NCBI GenBank assembly: GCA_944392565.1
Contig: CALXWX010000002.1
Span: 1-64,000, forward strand
Direction of reading: 5' to 3'
DNA from: an uncultured Alphaproteobacteria bacterium
GTDB taxonomy: Bacteria > Pseudomonadota > Alphaproteobacteria > Rs-D84
DNA length: 64,000 nucleotides
This document shows positions 52,163 through 60,995 of this stretch, one piece after another. A program made the position numbers and the translations under genes. A model generated the notes under the pieces. It was not told where the DNA came from. It did no database searches and was given only the letters and a program-made list of their open reading frames with translations. Each line of letters opens with the position of its first letter. The first letter of the stretch is position 1.

Positions 52163-55100
52163 TTACGGCCACATTGTATAGCCTTCTTTACATGTGCGGA
52201 CACATTTCTTGCGACTGTTGTCCCAAACCATGGTTCCTGTTTCGTCTTCATATTCTTCTTGTGGACAAATTGGAACACATTCATTGTTTTCCAGATTATA
52301 CAGTTCACCTTGATACATACATGCCGCAATTTCACAGCCCTTTACATAACTGCTGGCGGCTAATTCACCCAAAACACTGTATTTGTTTTTACATTCGCCA
52401 CATTGTTTTGTGCGTTCATTTGTTTCAGATGGATCATTTGTATATCCTGGGTCGCAATATGTTGCGATACATTCGCCCCATTTATTGGCATCTGTATCCC
52501 ATTCTTTATATCCCGTTCCATTTTCAACAGTACATGGCTGGGTATCTGATACGCATGCATTTGATGCAATGTGATATCCGTATTCGCATTCTTTTACCAT
52601 ACATGGTCCGAATGCATCTTTGGCATAATCCCATTTTTGTTCTGCATATATTGCATCAGGGATGCTGCATTCACGAATATCTTCTTCGCATCTGTCGCCA
52701 TTTGGATGATATCCCAACACGCAAGACGCAACCTGGCATATACCTTCATCTTTATACGACAGGGCGAATTCACGATCGCATGGTACACACACGCCATCTT
52801 GCATTTCATATCCCCCAGTGCATGATGTTTCGACACATACGCCATCAATGATTTCGCATGGATTGCCTGTATCGGATTCACCGCGGTATTCACATTCAGA
52901 TGGATAGAACGCTTTGTCACTAATCGGAATTGCGGTTCCATTAACGATTTCGTATTCTTCGCATTTCTGATAGCATCCAGTCTCATCAGTCGTCCCCGGC
53001 AGCGAGAATTCCCAATCTCCGTTGCCTAAATCCGCGCAAGATTTAATATCTTCGCCCGGGTTGCTGCCATCACAGAAACTGCCTTCTGGACATTCGACAC
53101 ATTCACCACCGTCCAGTGTGTATCCTGCCTGGCAGCGTGCGATTTCACATGTGTCTGTGCTTTGATAATAATCACGCCCGGTCATTGCGGCAGCATTGTC
53201 TGCCATGCTGCAATTTCTGTAACACATTGCGACATCTGTTGTACCCGCATCAGAATTTGGATATTGACCACCGGTTAATTCTGAACATGTATTTTGCTGA
53301 CCGTCTTCACATACACTGCCAGCAGGGCAATTGATACATTCATTACCAACTTGTGAATATCCTTCATCGCACATCGTAACATTACATGTCTGACAGTTTA
53401 ATGTATACGCGCTATCAGATTCATTGTAATTACATGTCTGTTCACCCGAACCGTTGGCAACATCACATGCCATATCTGCACGATAACATTCTGACGCTGC
53501 GGCACTGGTTGTGCCATTGGTTTTTCCACCATCAGGACACTGATGCCGTGTCATATCTATCGCTGGGCTGTAATAATTCAATCCAACTGCAACGCAATCT
53601 GTGGTTGTTTGTAATGCGTCATAGTAGTACCCGGCATCGCAACTGGTCATTGTGATGTTTTCACATTCCGATGAATAAATCGCGTCATCACCTTCGCCAC
53701 TGGTATAGAAACATGTTTTTTCACCTGCGCCGTGCAGTGCGTCTGTGTACGGCTGACCGTCTTTGTTGCATCGTCTGATAGATTCTGCATTTTCTTCATA
53801 TGTCGTACCGCCTGCTGGACATTGATAGCGATCTGTATCACCCGGGTCGCTGTAATAGCCCTTGGTAACAATGCTGCAGTCTATGTCATCTGGGGATTCC
53901 AGATAATATCCACCCCAGCAAGAATTAATTACCTTGGTATCACAGTCGCGCTGATATACCGCATCTGCGCCAGCACCACTGGAATAGAAACATCTTTGTG
54001 TTCCAGAACCATATATTGCTTCATATGGCAACCCAGTTTTGAAACACTGTTGAACCATTGTTGATGTATCAGATTCCGTATCGCCACCATTTGGACATGC
54101 TGTGCGTTCAACTGTTTCATCACCACTGTAATATCCATTGCCCACAGGATCACAGTCTGGGATTTCTGCATCTGCATCCGCCAGCCAATACCCGGCATCA
54201 CATGCATCAATTACGCGATCTGTACATTTGGCTGTATATGCGCTGTCATCTGAATTATAACTGCATGTCTGTGTGCCGTCGCCATGTGTCGCGTTATATT
54301 CCAGTTTTGTTTTATAGCAATCTGTAATTGCTGCTGCGCCGGTTGCAGACAATCCCTGGGCAGGGCATGCATGCAAGCCTTCTGTGATACCACTGTCGGT
54401 TGCGAATTCACCACCCGGACAGTAATTATTCGCCGTGCATGTTTCGCATTCTGAACCGTTACCGGTATAGTATGTTCCCGGGGCGCAGTTCGTTGTTCCC
54501 GCCGACCATCTGGCATATATTGTTGCCGGGGTTGTCGTCGTAAACGCCAGGGCGTTTTCATTTGTTTGGAATTCACCGCTTGTGCCAACCAATTGAACCC
54601 CACCCGATGCCTGTGAATAATAACCCGCAAACTGATAACCGGCTTTTGTTGGTATGGTTGTCATATTCGCAATTGGTGCTGTTGCATCTGCATTGCTGAA
54701 CCAGCCTGTTGCATATTTCAAGTATACCACGTTTGGTGCGCCGTTAACATCTGCATCATTATGATCCAGGTTAACAGTATAAACATTTGGCGTCCAAACT
54801 GCATATAATGTTGTATTTTGCCCTGTGCTGGATATATTGGTTGCCACTGATGTTCCCGCGTCATAGCATGGCGCGCCACCATTTGCATTTGAACACCACT
54901 TTCCAACAACGGTATATCCTGGGCGTGTCAGACCACTGGTTGCCGGCAAATCACATTTACCACTGTCAAATGTGCATTGCACACTGTCTGCAACAGATCC
55001 TGTGCCGCCATTTTTATCCAGGGTAATTGTATACTGGTTTGCCACGCACGACGGTTTTGCCGAATTATTATTTGCAACCGTGTATCCCGTATTACATGTC

Positions 55101-58100
55101 ACCGCAAAAGAGCAGGCGGCATATGCACTGGCGCTGATACCGTATACAGTGTTATTTTCTGCGGCAATTGATGACGAATTCGGAACATCGATTTCGCACG
55201 CCATATAACAGTCTGTATAATTGTCGGCATTTTCTGTTGATGCCACACCACCACCGGTTGGATTTACCGGACATGCTGTTTGCGTGATATCGCCATCTGG
55301 ACTGTAATATCCGCTTTCCGTGCTGGAACACATCATGCCGCTGTTGTAATAGTATCCCGCATCACAGCTTTTAACCGGCTGTATAACATTACAGTAATCA
55401 TACTGTTTTGTTGATGTTTGATAATTACACTTAACATCTGCTTTACCGTGCAAGAACTTTTCATAGTCTATGAATATCTTGTAACATTGTGTTACAGATG
55501 TTGAACCACGGTCGGCTTTTCCACCATCTGGACATGCGATTGGACCGCTGCCGTCTGGTGGACAGTAATGATCTTCTGGACATTCATCAGAATCACCCCA
55601 TACGCACGACGGATTTTCACTTGGGCTGTTTTGCGGCACATAGTTTTCATCACATTCTGCACGATATGTACATGCTGGATACGCATTGCCATTATAGTAT
55701 TTGTTACCAGTTGAAATACCTTGACCATTATCAATATCCAATGTTGGTTCGCAAACGCGATAGCAATCTGTTATCGCACCCGCACCAGCATCAGATGTAC
55801 CACCCACTGGGCATTCGTGTTCAATACCACCTTCACAATATGACCCCGGCGGACAATCGTCTGGTTCATCTGTACCATCGCCACCCGGACAAACCTGACC
55901 ATCTTCACATGGTGTACATGTTGCCGCGGCTGTGTCTTGATTGGTTGCACGATAACCTTCATTACATGTCACGTGATATGTACATGCTGGATACGCACTG
56001 CCTGAATAATATACCTTGGCACTGACAACGGTTGCGGTACCACCAGATATGGTTTTCCCGCCGCATGTTTTATAGCATCCGCTGGCAGATGTTGCCCCCG
56101 TATCCGAACCATCCGCACCACTTGGGCATGATACCGAACAGCCCGCCTGACCAATGTTTGCATTTCCGGTACCGGGGCAATAGCTGCCGGATGGACAGTT
56201 AACATGATCTGTCCCGTTATAGTATTTTCCGGCTTGGCATTGTGTCGTTTGCTGCGACCAACACGCATACAGCGTTTCTGCACCGGTAAATACTTTTTGA
56301 TATACGCCACTGGTGCATGCCGAACTGTCCCCCCAACCGGTAAACGCATATCCATTGCGTGTTATCCCACTGGATGGCAGATTGCACAATTCACCATGTT
56401 TGCATTGTTGTACCGCATCATTTACCCCGGTTGAACCATTAATTGTACCCGAACCACCATTCTTTTTCAGTGTGATTGAATATTCATCTGGTTCGCAACT
56501 GGTTTCATCATCAGACAGGTGGTACCCCGTATTGCATTCAGTTGCCTTACAGCTGCGCGTGCCACCCTTGGTCACAGTACCACTGACGACAGTAGAATTT
56601 GCAACATCCGATGTTGTACAATTGCGATAGCATTCATTATCCGTTTCTGATTCACAGACATTATATGTACCCAAATTATATGTTGGGACACTGGCGCACG
56701 ATACCGAACAATTTGCGCATCCACTGCCATTTGGATAGCTGTTATCACCGCAACCACATGTACCCTGACCAGTTGTCGGATTATTTGCACATGGTTCCCA
56801 TTGTGCAGTAAACACAATGTCTTTGGTATATGTCCATGTTATTTGCCCCGGCTGGCGGATACCACTGCCATCACTCCACCCGGTAAAGTTATAACCCGGC
56901 TTTGAACATGTATTGGTTGCGATTTGATATGTTCCATTATACAGCTGTGATGTACCGCCCGGTGCATTCCCCGTACCTGTGCCGCAAGAATACGATACAT
57001 TGTACGCATGCGGATTACATTCCAGATCTTCTTTGTCATATCCAGATTCGCACACAACATCTTCCAGTGGACACATATGACGTGCTGCATTACATGTTTT
57101 ATCGACTTGGTTTTCTGTGCCAGACTTGTAAACAGTTGTATCAAATGTACATGATACGCTGTTTTCTGGACAAGTGCTTTGTTGTGGTTCCGTACAAAAT
57201 AATTGGCATGTTTTTGTACAGTCGCGTTCTGCGTCATGGTATGTTTTTACCGCCGATGTATTCGTTGCATACCCTGTATCACACGATTGCTTTTGCGTGC
57301 CGGATGTCGAACCCTGGGATACCGTGTGTTCCAGTGAATACCAGCTGCCCGTTGGGGTCGTACATTGCGCCCGTGCAGTGGCGACGACAGTACCCGCCGA
57401 ACATGTTATTGTACAGTCATTTTCTGCATCGTGATATGTCTGGACCGCCGATGTATTCGTTGCATATCCTGTGGCACAAGACCGTTTGTTCGTGCCGGAT
57501 GTCGAACCCTGGGATACTGTATGTTCCAGTGAATACCAGCTGCCCGTTGGGGTCGTACATTGCGCATCCGCTGTTGCAACAACTTTTCCCGCAGGACATG
57601 TTGTTTTACAATCGCTTTCTTCATCATGATATGTTGTTGAACCACCCGTTGCCGCATAGCCCGTTTTACATGATGTACATGTTGTTGATGTCGAACCATT
57701 TACTGGCTGATATCCGCTGGAACATATGCTGCATGTTGTACCACTTACATATGCACCCGCCTTGGCAGTCAATGCCACCGATACCGTTGTTCCGCCCCAT
57801 CGCACGGCTGACACTGCATTTTGTCTCAATGTTCCTGAATAACAATATGGGCTTGCATCTGTTGCGGACCGTGTTTGATAACATTGGGTGTAACTGGTCC
57901 AGCCAGTACCCGTGCCACGTGTCCATCCCAATGTTTGCGTCGGACATGATGAACATGTGGCGCGTGCTTGGGTGCCGCTGCCAGCTTTCCATGTTGCACC
58001 AGAACATGGTGTCCATATTGCATATACGGTTCTGTCGGTTGTGCTGGTAATTGTCCAAGACGGTGAACCGCTAGCAGTTGTTGCCCAACCAGCCAATACA

Positions 58101-58492
58101 TAACCCGCACGATAAAATGATGTTGTATACCCATTGTTTAACGAACATAATTGACCATAATTACATGTTGTCGCCGATGGTGCTGTACCAGAACCACCAT
58201 TCAAATTATATGATATTGTAACAGTGCTGCGTTTCGGGCATACCAATCCGCCGGTACAGTCATATCCGCTGGGACATGCGATACATGAATTCCCCGCCGT
58301 CAGATCATATGATTGCATCAGTTCACCGTTCCTGTATGCATTGCCATCACATTCAGAGATATAATACCCCGAATTACACGATGTGTATTTTCGATAGTTT
58401 GGACAATTATATCCCGCCGCCAACGCGTTGCCGACAAAAATCAATCCAAATAATAATGCAAAAAAGCCCAGAAAACAGCGAATTTTTCCCAT
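52163..58492 (-). CDS. Giant secreted Cys-rich protein, 2109 residues
   Basis: Largest gene of the window. The signal peptide (MGKIRCFLGFFALLFGLIFVG, cut after ALA) leads into AGYNCPNYRKYTSCNSGYY, nearly identical to the 801-residue paralogue. Then come dozens of Cys-rich modules (C..G.Y..., C..C). Between them lie at least four InlB B-repeat-like (Flg_new) units of the form Y.(V/I).L..NGG.G...GY...GW....Y..W. No membrane anchor or sorting motif is seen at the C-terminus (CKEGYTMWP). Start at 58492 follows GAGAGGAAGTT. Likely surface-exposed and disulfide-rich, perhaps adhesive; receptor unknown. Confidence 0.85.
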   Translation of the reverse strand: MGKIRCFLGFFALLFGLIFVGNALAAGYNCPNYRKYTSCNSGYYISECDGNAYRNGELMQSYDLTAGNSCIACPSGYDCTGGLVCPKRSTVTISYNLNGGSGTAPSATTCNYGQLCSLNNGYTTSFYRAGYVLAGWATTASGSPSWTITSTTDRTVYAIWTPCSGATWKAGSGTQARATCSSCPTQTLGWTRGTGTGWTSYTQCYQTRSATDASPYCYSGTLRQNAVSAVRWGGTTVSVALTAKAGAYVSGTTCSICSSGYQPVNGSTSTTCTSCKTGYAATGGSTTYHDEESDCKTTCPAGKVVATADAQCTTPTGSWYSLEHTVSQGSTSGTNKRSCATGYATNTSAVQTYHDAENDCTITCSAGTVVATARAQCTTPTGSWYSLEHTVSQGSTSGTQKQSCDTGYATNTSAVKTYHDAERDCTKTCQLFCTEPQQSTCPENSVSCTFDTTVYKSGTENQVDKTCNAARHMCPLEDVVCESGYDKEDLECNPHAYNVSYSCGTGTGNAPGGTSQLYNGTYQIATNTCSKPGYNFTGWSDGSGIRQPGQITWTYTKDIVFTAQWEPCANNPTTGQGTCGCGDNSYPNGSGCANCSVSCASVPTYNLGTYNVCESETDNECYRNCTTSDVANSTVVSGTVTKGGTRSCKATECNTGYHLSDDETSCEPDEYSITLKKNGGSGTINGSTGVNDAVQQCKHGELCNLPSSGITRNGYAFTGWGDSSACTSGVYQKVFTGAETLYACWSQQTTQCQAGKYYNGTDHVNCPSGSYCPGTGNANIGQAGCSVSCPSGADGSDTGATSASGCYKTCGGKTISGGTATVVSAKVYYSGSAYPACTYHVTCNEGYRATNQDTAAATCTPCEDGQVCPGGDGTDEPDDCPPGSYCEGGIEHECPVGGTSDAGAGAITDCYRVCEPTLDIDNGQGISTGNKYYNGNAYPACTYRAECDENYVPQNSPSENPSCVWGDSDECPEDHYCPPDGSGPIACPDGGKADRGSTSVTQCYKIFIDYEKFLHGKADVKCNYQTSTKQYDYCNVIQPVKSCDAGYYYNSGMMCSSTESGYYSPDGDITQTACPVNPTGGGVASTENADNYTDCYMACEIDVPNSSSIAAENNTVYGISASAYAACSFAVTCNTGYTVANNNSAKPSCVANQYTITLDKNGGTGSVADSVQCTFDSGKCDLPATSGLTRPGYTVVGKWCSNANGGAPCYDAGTSVATNISSTGQNTTLYAVWTPNVYTVNLDHNDADVNGAPNVVYLKYATGWFSNADATAPIANMTTIPTKAGYQFAGYYSQASGGVQLVGTSGEFQTNENALAFTTTTPATIYARWSAGTTNCAPGTYYTGNGSECETCTANNYCPGGEFATDSGITEGLHACPAQGLSATGAAAITDCYKTKLEYNATHGDGTQTCSYNSDDSAYTAKCTDRVIDACDAGYWLADADAEIPDCDPVGNGYYSGDETVERTACPNGGDTESDTSTMVQQCFKTGLPYEAIYGSGTQRCFYSSGAGADAVYQRDCDTKVINSCWGGYYLESPDDIDCSIVTKGYYSDPGDTDRYQCPAGGTTYEENAESIRRCNKDGQPYTDALHGAGEKTCFYTSGEGDDAIYSSECENITMTSCDAGYYYDALQTTTDCVAVGLNYYSPAIDMTRHQCPDGGKTNGTTSAAASECYRADMACDVANGSGEQTCNYNESDSAYTLNCQTCNVTMCDEGYSQVGNECINCPAGSVCEDGQQNTCSELTGGQYPNSDAGTTDVAMCYRNCSMADNAAAMTGRDYYQSTDTCEIARCQAGYTLDGGECVECPEGSFCDGSNPGEDIKSCADLGNGDWEFSLPGTTDETGCYQKCEEYEIVNGTAIPISDKAFYPSECEYRGESDTGNPCEIIDGVCVETSCTGGYEMQDGVCVPCDREFALSYKDEGICQVASCVLGYHPNGDRCEEDIRECSIPDAIYAEQKWDYAKDAFGPCMVKECEYGYHIASNACVSDTQPCTVENGTGYKEWDTDANKWGECIATYCDPGYTNDPSETNERTKQCGECKNKYSVLGELAASSYVKGCEIAACMYQGELYNLENNECVPICPQEEYEDETGTMVWDNSRKKCVRTCKEGYTMWP

Positions 58493-58514
58493 AACTTCCT
58501 CTCTTTTATATTTC

Positions 58515-58544
58515 ATTCTAGAAAAAAAGCCATATGTCGTGCAA
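58515..58544 (-). promoter_or_regulatory. Promoter of giant Cys-rich gene
   Basis: TTGCAC (58539-58544), 18 nt, TAGAAT (58515-58520) on the minus strand; layout matches the promoter of the 801-residue paralogue. Confidence 0.55.
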
Positions 58545-58614
58545 GCAGAAAAATGAAAAATAAATATAAAAAATAAAAAACACGCACATGGCGTGTAATT
58601 TTGTTTTTTTTAAG

Positions 58615-58691
58615 TGGTGGGTTAGGTAGGACTCGAACCCACGACCAAAGCGTTATGAGCGCTCCGCTCTAACCAACTGAGCTACTAACCC
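58615..58691 (-). tRNA. tRNA with CAU anticodon (Met, or Ile2)
   Basis: 77 nt with encoded CCA. Acceptor stem GGGTTAG/CTAACCC, D arm GCTC/GAGC, anticodon stem GAGCG/CGCTT with loop CTCATAA, T loop TTCGAGT. The CAU anticodon fits elongator Met or, after lysidine modification by TilS, Ile(AUA). Sequence alone does not settle which. It is not the initiator type, since the first base pairs G-C. Confidence 0.93.
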
Positions 58692-58785
58692 ACAGGCGCA
58701 ATTATATCTTATTTCGATTTTGTTGCAAGTAATTTTTATTATCTGCTTTATTTTTATTTATATCTGTGTAAAAATTTTACTTATC

Positions 58786-60057
58786 ATGACAGAATTGCCC
58801 CAGATTTTAAGTGATATTCAAATGTCGGCATTTAATGCCATTGAACGAACGAATTCTAATTTATTAATACTGGGACCGGCGGGAACCGGCAAATCAACAT
58901 TTGTAAATTATCTGAAATCTGCATCAAAAAAGCGTATTATTTGTGCATGTCCCACGGCGGTATCGGCATTAAATGTTGGTGGGCAAACGATTCATTCGCT
59001 GTTTCAAATCCAACCGCGTGATTTTATCATGCCGGAATTATTGAAATTAAAGGCAAAACCGCGCAATATTTTAAATGCCGCAGATGTATTAATTATTGAT
59101 GAAATATCCATGGTTGCGCCTGATTTGCTGGATGCAATTGATATATTGGCGCGCATGGCGCGGCATAATAATGCGCCATTTGGTGGAATTCAAATTGTTG
59201 CAATTGGCGATTTATTTCAATTGCCGCCGGTAATTACGCGTGATGCGACTGAATATTATCGCATGGCATACGAACATGAAAACGCATACTTTTTTGACAG
59301 CAATGTATATCGCCGCGCTGATTTTATCAAATATGATTTTGATTTAGTATACCGTCAAAGTGATGCGGCGCTGCTGGAAAATCTGCGCCGGTTGCGTAAT
59401 AATGATATTGGCGCATTGGAATTTTTTAATAATTGTAAAATAGATGACGCCGCGCGGCGTGAAAATGCGGTTATAATAACGCCATTTCGTGCGGTTGCCG
59501 AACGAATAAACGCATCGCGCCTGGCGCAAATTGATGCGCCTGAAATTACATATACTGGGGAATTAAACGGGAACTTTTCCGAACGCGATGTACCCGCACC
59601 AATGAATTTGACATTAAAGGTTGGCGCATTGGTTGTGTTTGTAAAAAATGGTGATAAATGGCATAACGGTTCAATGGGCATTGTGCGAAATCTGTCCGCG
59701 CGCGAAATAACTGTGGAATTGTTAAATCGTACGCGTGATGTTGTGTCTGTCCGCCCAGAAACATGGCAGAAAATCGAATATTCGCGTGATGAAAATGACC
59801 GAATTCAAGAAAACGAAGTTGGCAGTTTTAAACAATTTCCATTAAATTTGGGCTATGCCATGACAATACACAAGGCACAGGGAAAAACACTGGATACTGT
59901 AATTGTTGATATATCGCGTGGCGCATTTGCGCATGGGCAAACATATGTTGCATTGTCCCGCACGCGCAGTGCATCGGACATGCATATTGCATCCCCATTG
60001 CGTCCGCGCGATGTTATTTTTGATGAACGCGTATTGGATTTTGTTTCGGAAAAATAA
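58786..60057 (+). CDS. PIF1-like superfamily I helicase
   Basis: 5'-3' DNA helicase of the PIF1/RecD type. The 423 residues show Walker A LGPAGTGKST near 31-40, DEISMVAPDLLD (motif II), AIGDLFQLPPV (motif III) and the C-terminal TIHKAQGKTLDTVIVD and YVALSRTRS motifs. Short, single-domain form. Start chosen at 58786 (MTELPQIL); upstream in-frame codons are AT-rich non-coding. Convergent with rimI, 2 nt apart. Confidence 0.9.
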   Translation: MTELPQILSDIQMSAFNAIERTNSNLLILGPAGTGKSTFVNYLKSASKKRIICACPTAVSALNVGGQTIHSLFQIQPRDFIMPELLKLKAKPRNILNAADVLIIDEISMVAPDLLDAIDILARMARHNNAPFGGIQIVAIGDLFQLPPVITRDATEYYRMAYEHENAYFFDSNVYRRADFIKYDFDLVYRQSDAALLENLRRLRNNDIGALEFFNNCKIDDAARRENAVIITPFRAVAERINASRLAQIDAPEITYTGELNGNFSERDVPAPMNLTLKVGALVVFVKNGDKWHNGSMGIVRNLSAREITVELLNRTRDVVSVRPETWQKIEYSRDENDRIQENEVGSFKQFPLNLGYAMTIHKAQGKTLDTVIVDISRGAFAHGQTYVALSRTRSASDMHIASPLRPRDVIFDERVLDFVSEK

Positions 60058-60059
60058 AA

Positions 60060-60446
60060 TTACAATTGTTTTTCCATTAATATGGCATCAATACCATCAT
60101 AATATTTTGGACGAATGCCAATTTGAACATATCCATTATGTTGGTACAGCGCACGGGCAGGGTAATTGTTTTCTGCAACCTCTAAAAACATTTTTGTTGC
60201 GCCGCGTTTTTTTGCGTCTGCTTCTATGATTGCCAGCATTGCAGACGCAATTCCTGCCTTGCGCGCATCTGGATGAACGCCAATGGTTATAATTTCTGCT
60301 TCATCTGCAACGACACGCCAAACGACAAAGCCATTTTGACTGGCGATAATATCACAGCCTGATTTTTTTAAATCTGCAAAATCAGATGCCGACCATGGTT
60401 TATTCGGAAAACATGCACGATGAAGTGTTTCCAGTTCGTTTAACAT
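60060..60446 (-). CDS. rimI: Ribosomal protein S18 alanine N-acetyltransferase
   Basis: GNAT-fold enzyme. The 128 residues contain the acetyl-CoA loop VHPDARKAGIASAML and the NYPARALYQHNGY motif with the catalytic Glu region EVAENN typical of RimI. It overlaps tsaB by 7 nt, and the tsaB-rimI pairing is common. The target S18 is inferred from the family. Confidence 0.88.
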   Translation of the reverse strand: MLNELETLHRACFPNKPWSASDFADLKKSGCDIIASQNGFVVWRVVADEAEIITIGVHPDARKAGIASAMLAIIEADAKKRGATKMFLEVAENNYPARALYQHNGYVQIGIRPKYYDGIDAILMEKQL

Positions 60447-60982
60447 TGTTTATTTTGTTCCGCATAACTGGGGCGCAGATACATTGGAACAACCGGTTCA
60501 TTATCCCCGCGTGCCAGTTTTTCATTTACTATACTAATTGCGTTTTGTAAATTAAATGGTTTATGCCCAACTGTGCGCGCCCAATTCATTTGTTTTACTT
60601 CGACATCATCAATTGACATGGTGCATGGCGCCAATCCATTTGCCGCAACAAAAAAATCCCCACGACCGGAATCAATTGCGACAAATGCGTCCGGCGTATC
60701 GCACAAATACAATTCAAACGCATTAATCGGCACAATTGGAATATTTAATCCCAATGCTAAACCCTTGGCATATGCGATTCCTAATCTGATTCCTGTAAAA
60801 CTGCCGGGACCAACGACAACGCCAATCGCGGTTATATCAGACCATTTCGCACCGCATTCGGTTAAAAAATTTTCTGCTTCCACGGGCAGGGCGATTGACT
60901 GCTTTTCCACATTAACATGTTTATATTTATCGTCTAAAACAAATTCCAGACCCGCCCCCGATGTATTGATTACCAGAATCAT
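60440..60982 (-). CDS. tsaB: tRNA t6A biosynthesis protein TsaB
   Basis: Scaffold partner of TsaD in threonylcarbamoylation of A37 in tRNA. The 180 residues start MILVINTSGAGLEFVL and contain GPGSFTGIRLGIAYAKGLA and DSGRGDFF, as in TsaB. The start at 60982 lies 13 nt after the lon stop; a longer frame would run into lon. MtaB (27833-29077) acts on the same tRNA position. Confidence 0.93.
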   Translation of the reverse strand: MILVINTSGAGLEFVLDDKYKHVNVEKQSIALPVEAENFLTECGAKWSDITAIGVVVGPGSFTGIRLGIAYAKGLALGLNIPIVPINAFELYLCDTPDAFVAIDSGRGDFFVAANGLAPCTMSIDDVEVKQMNWARTVGHKPFNLQNAISIVNEKLARGDNEPVVPMYLRPSYAEQNKQC

Positions 60983-60995
60983 TTTATATCTTCCT

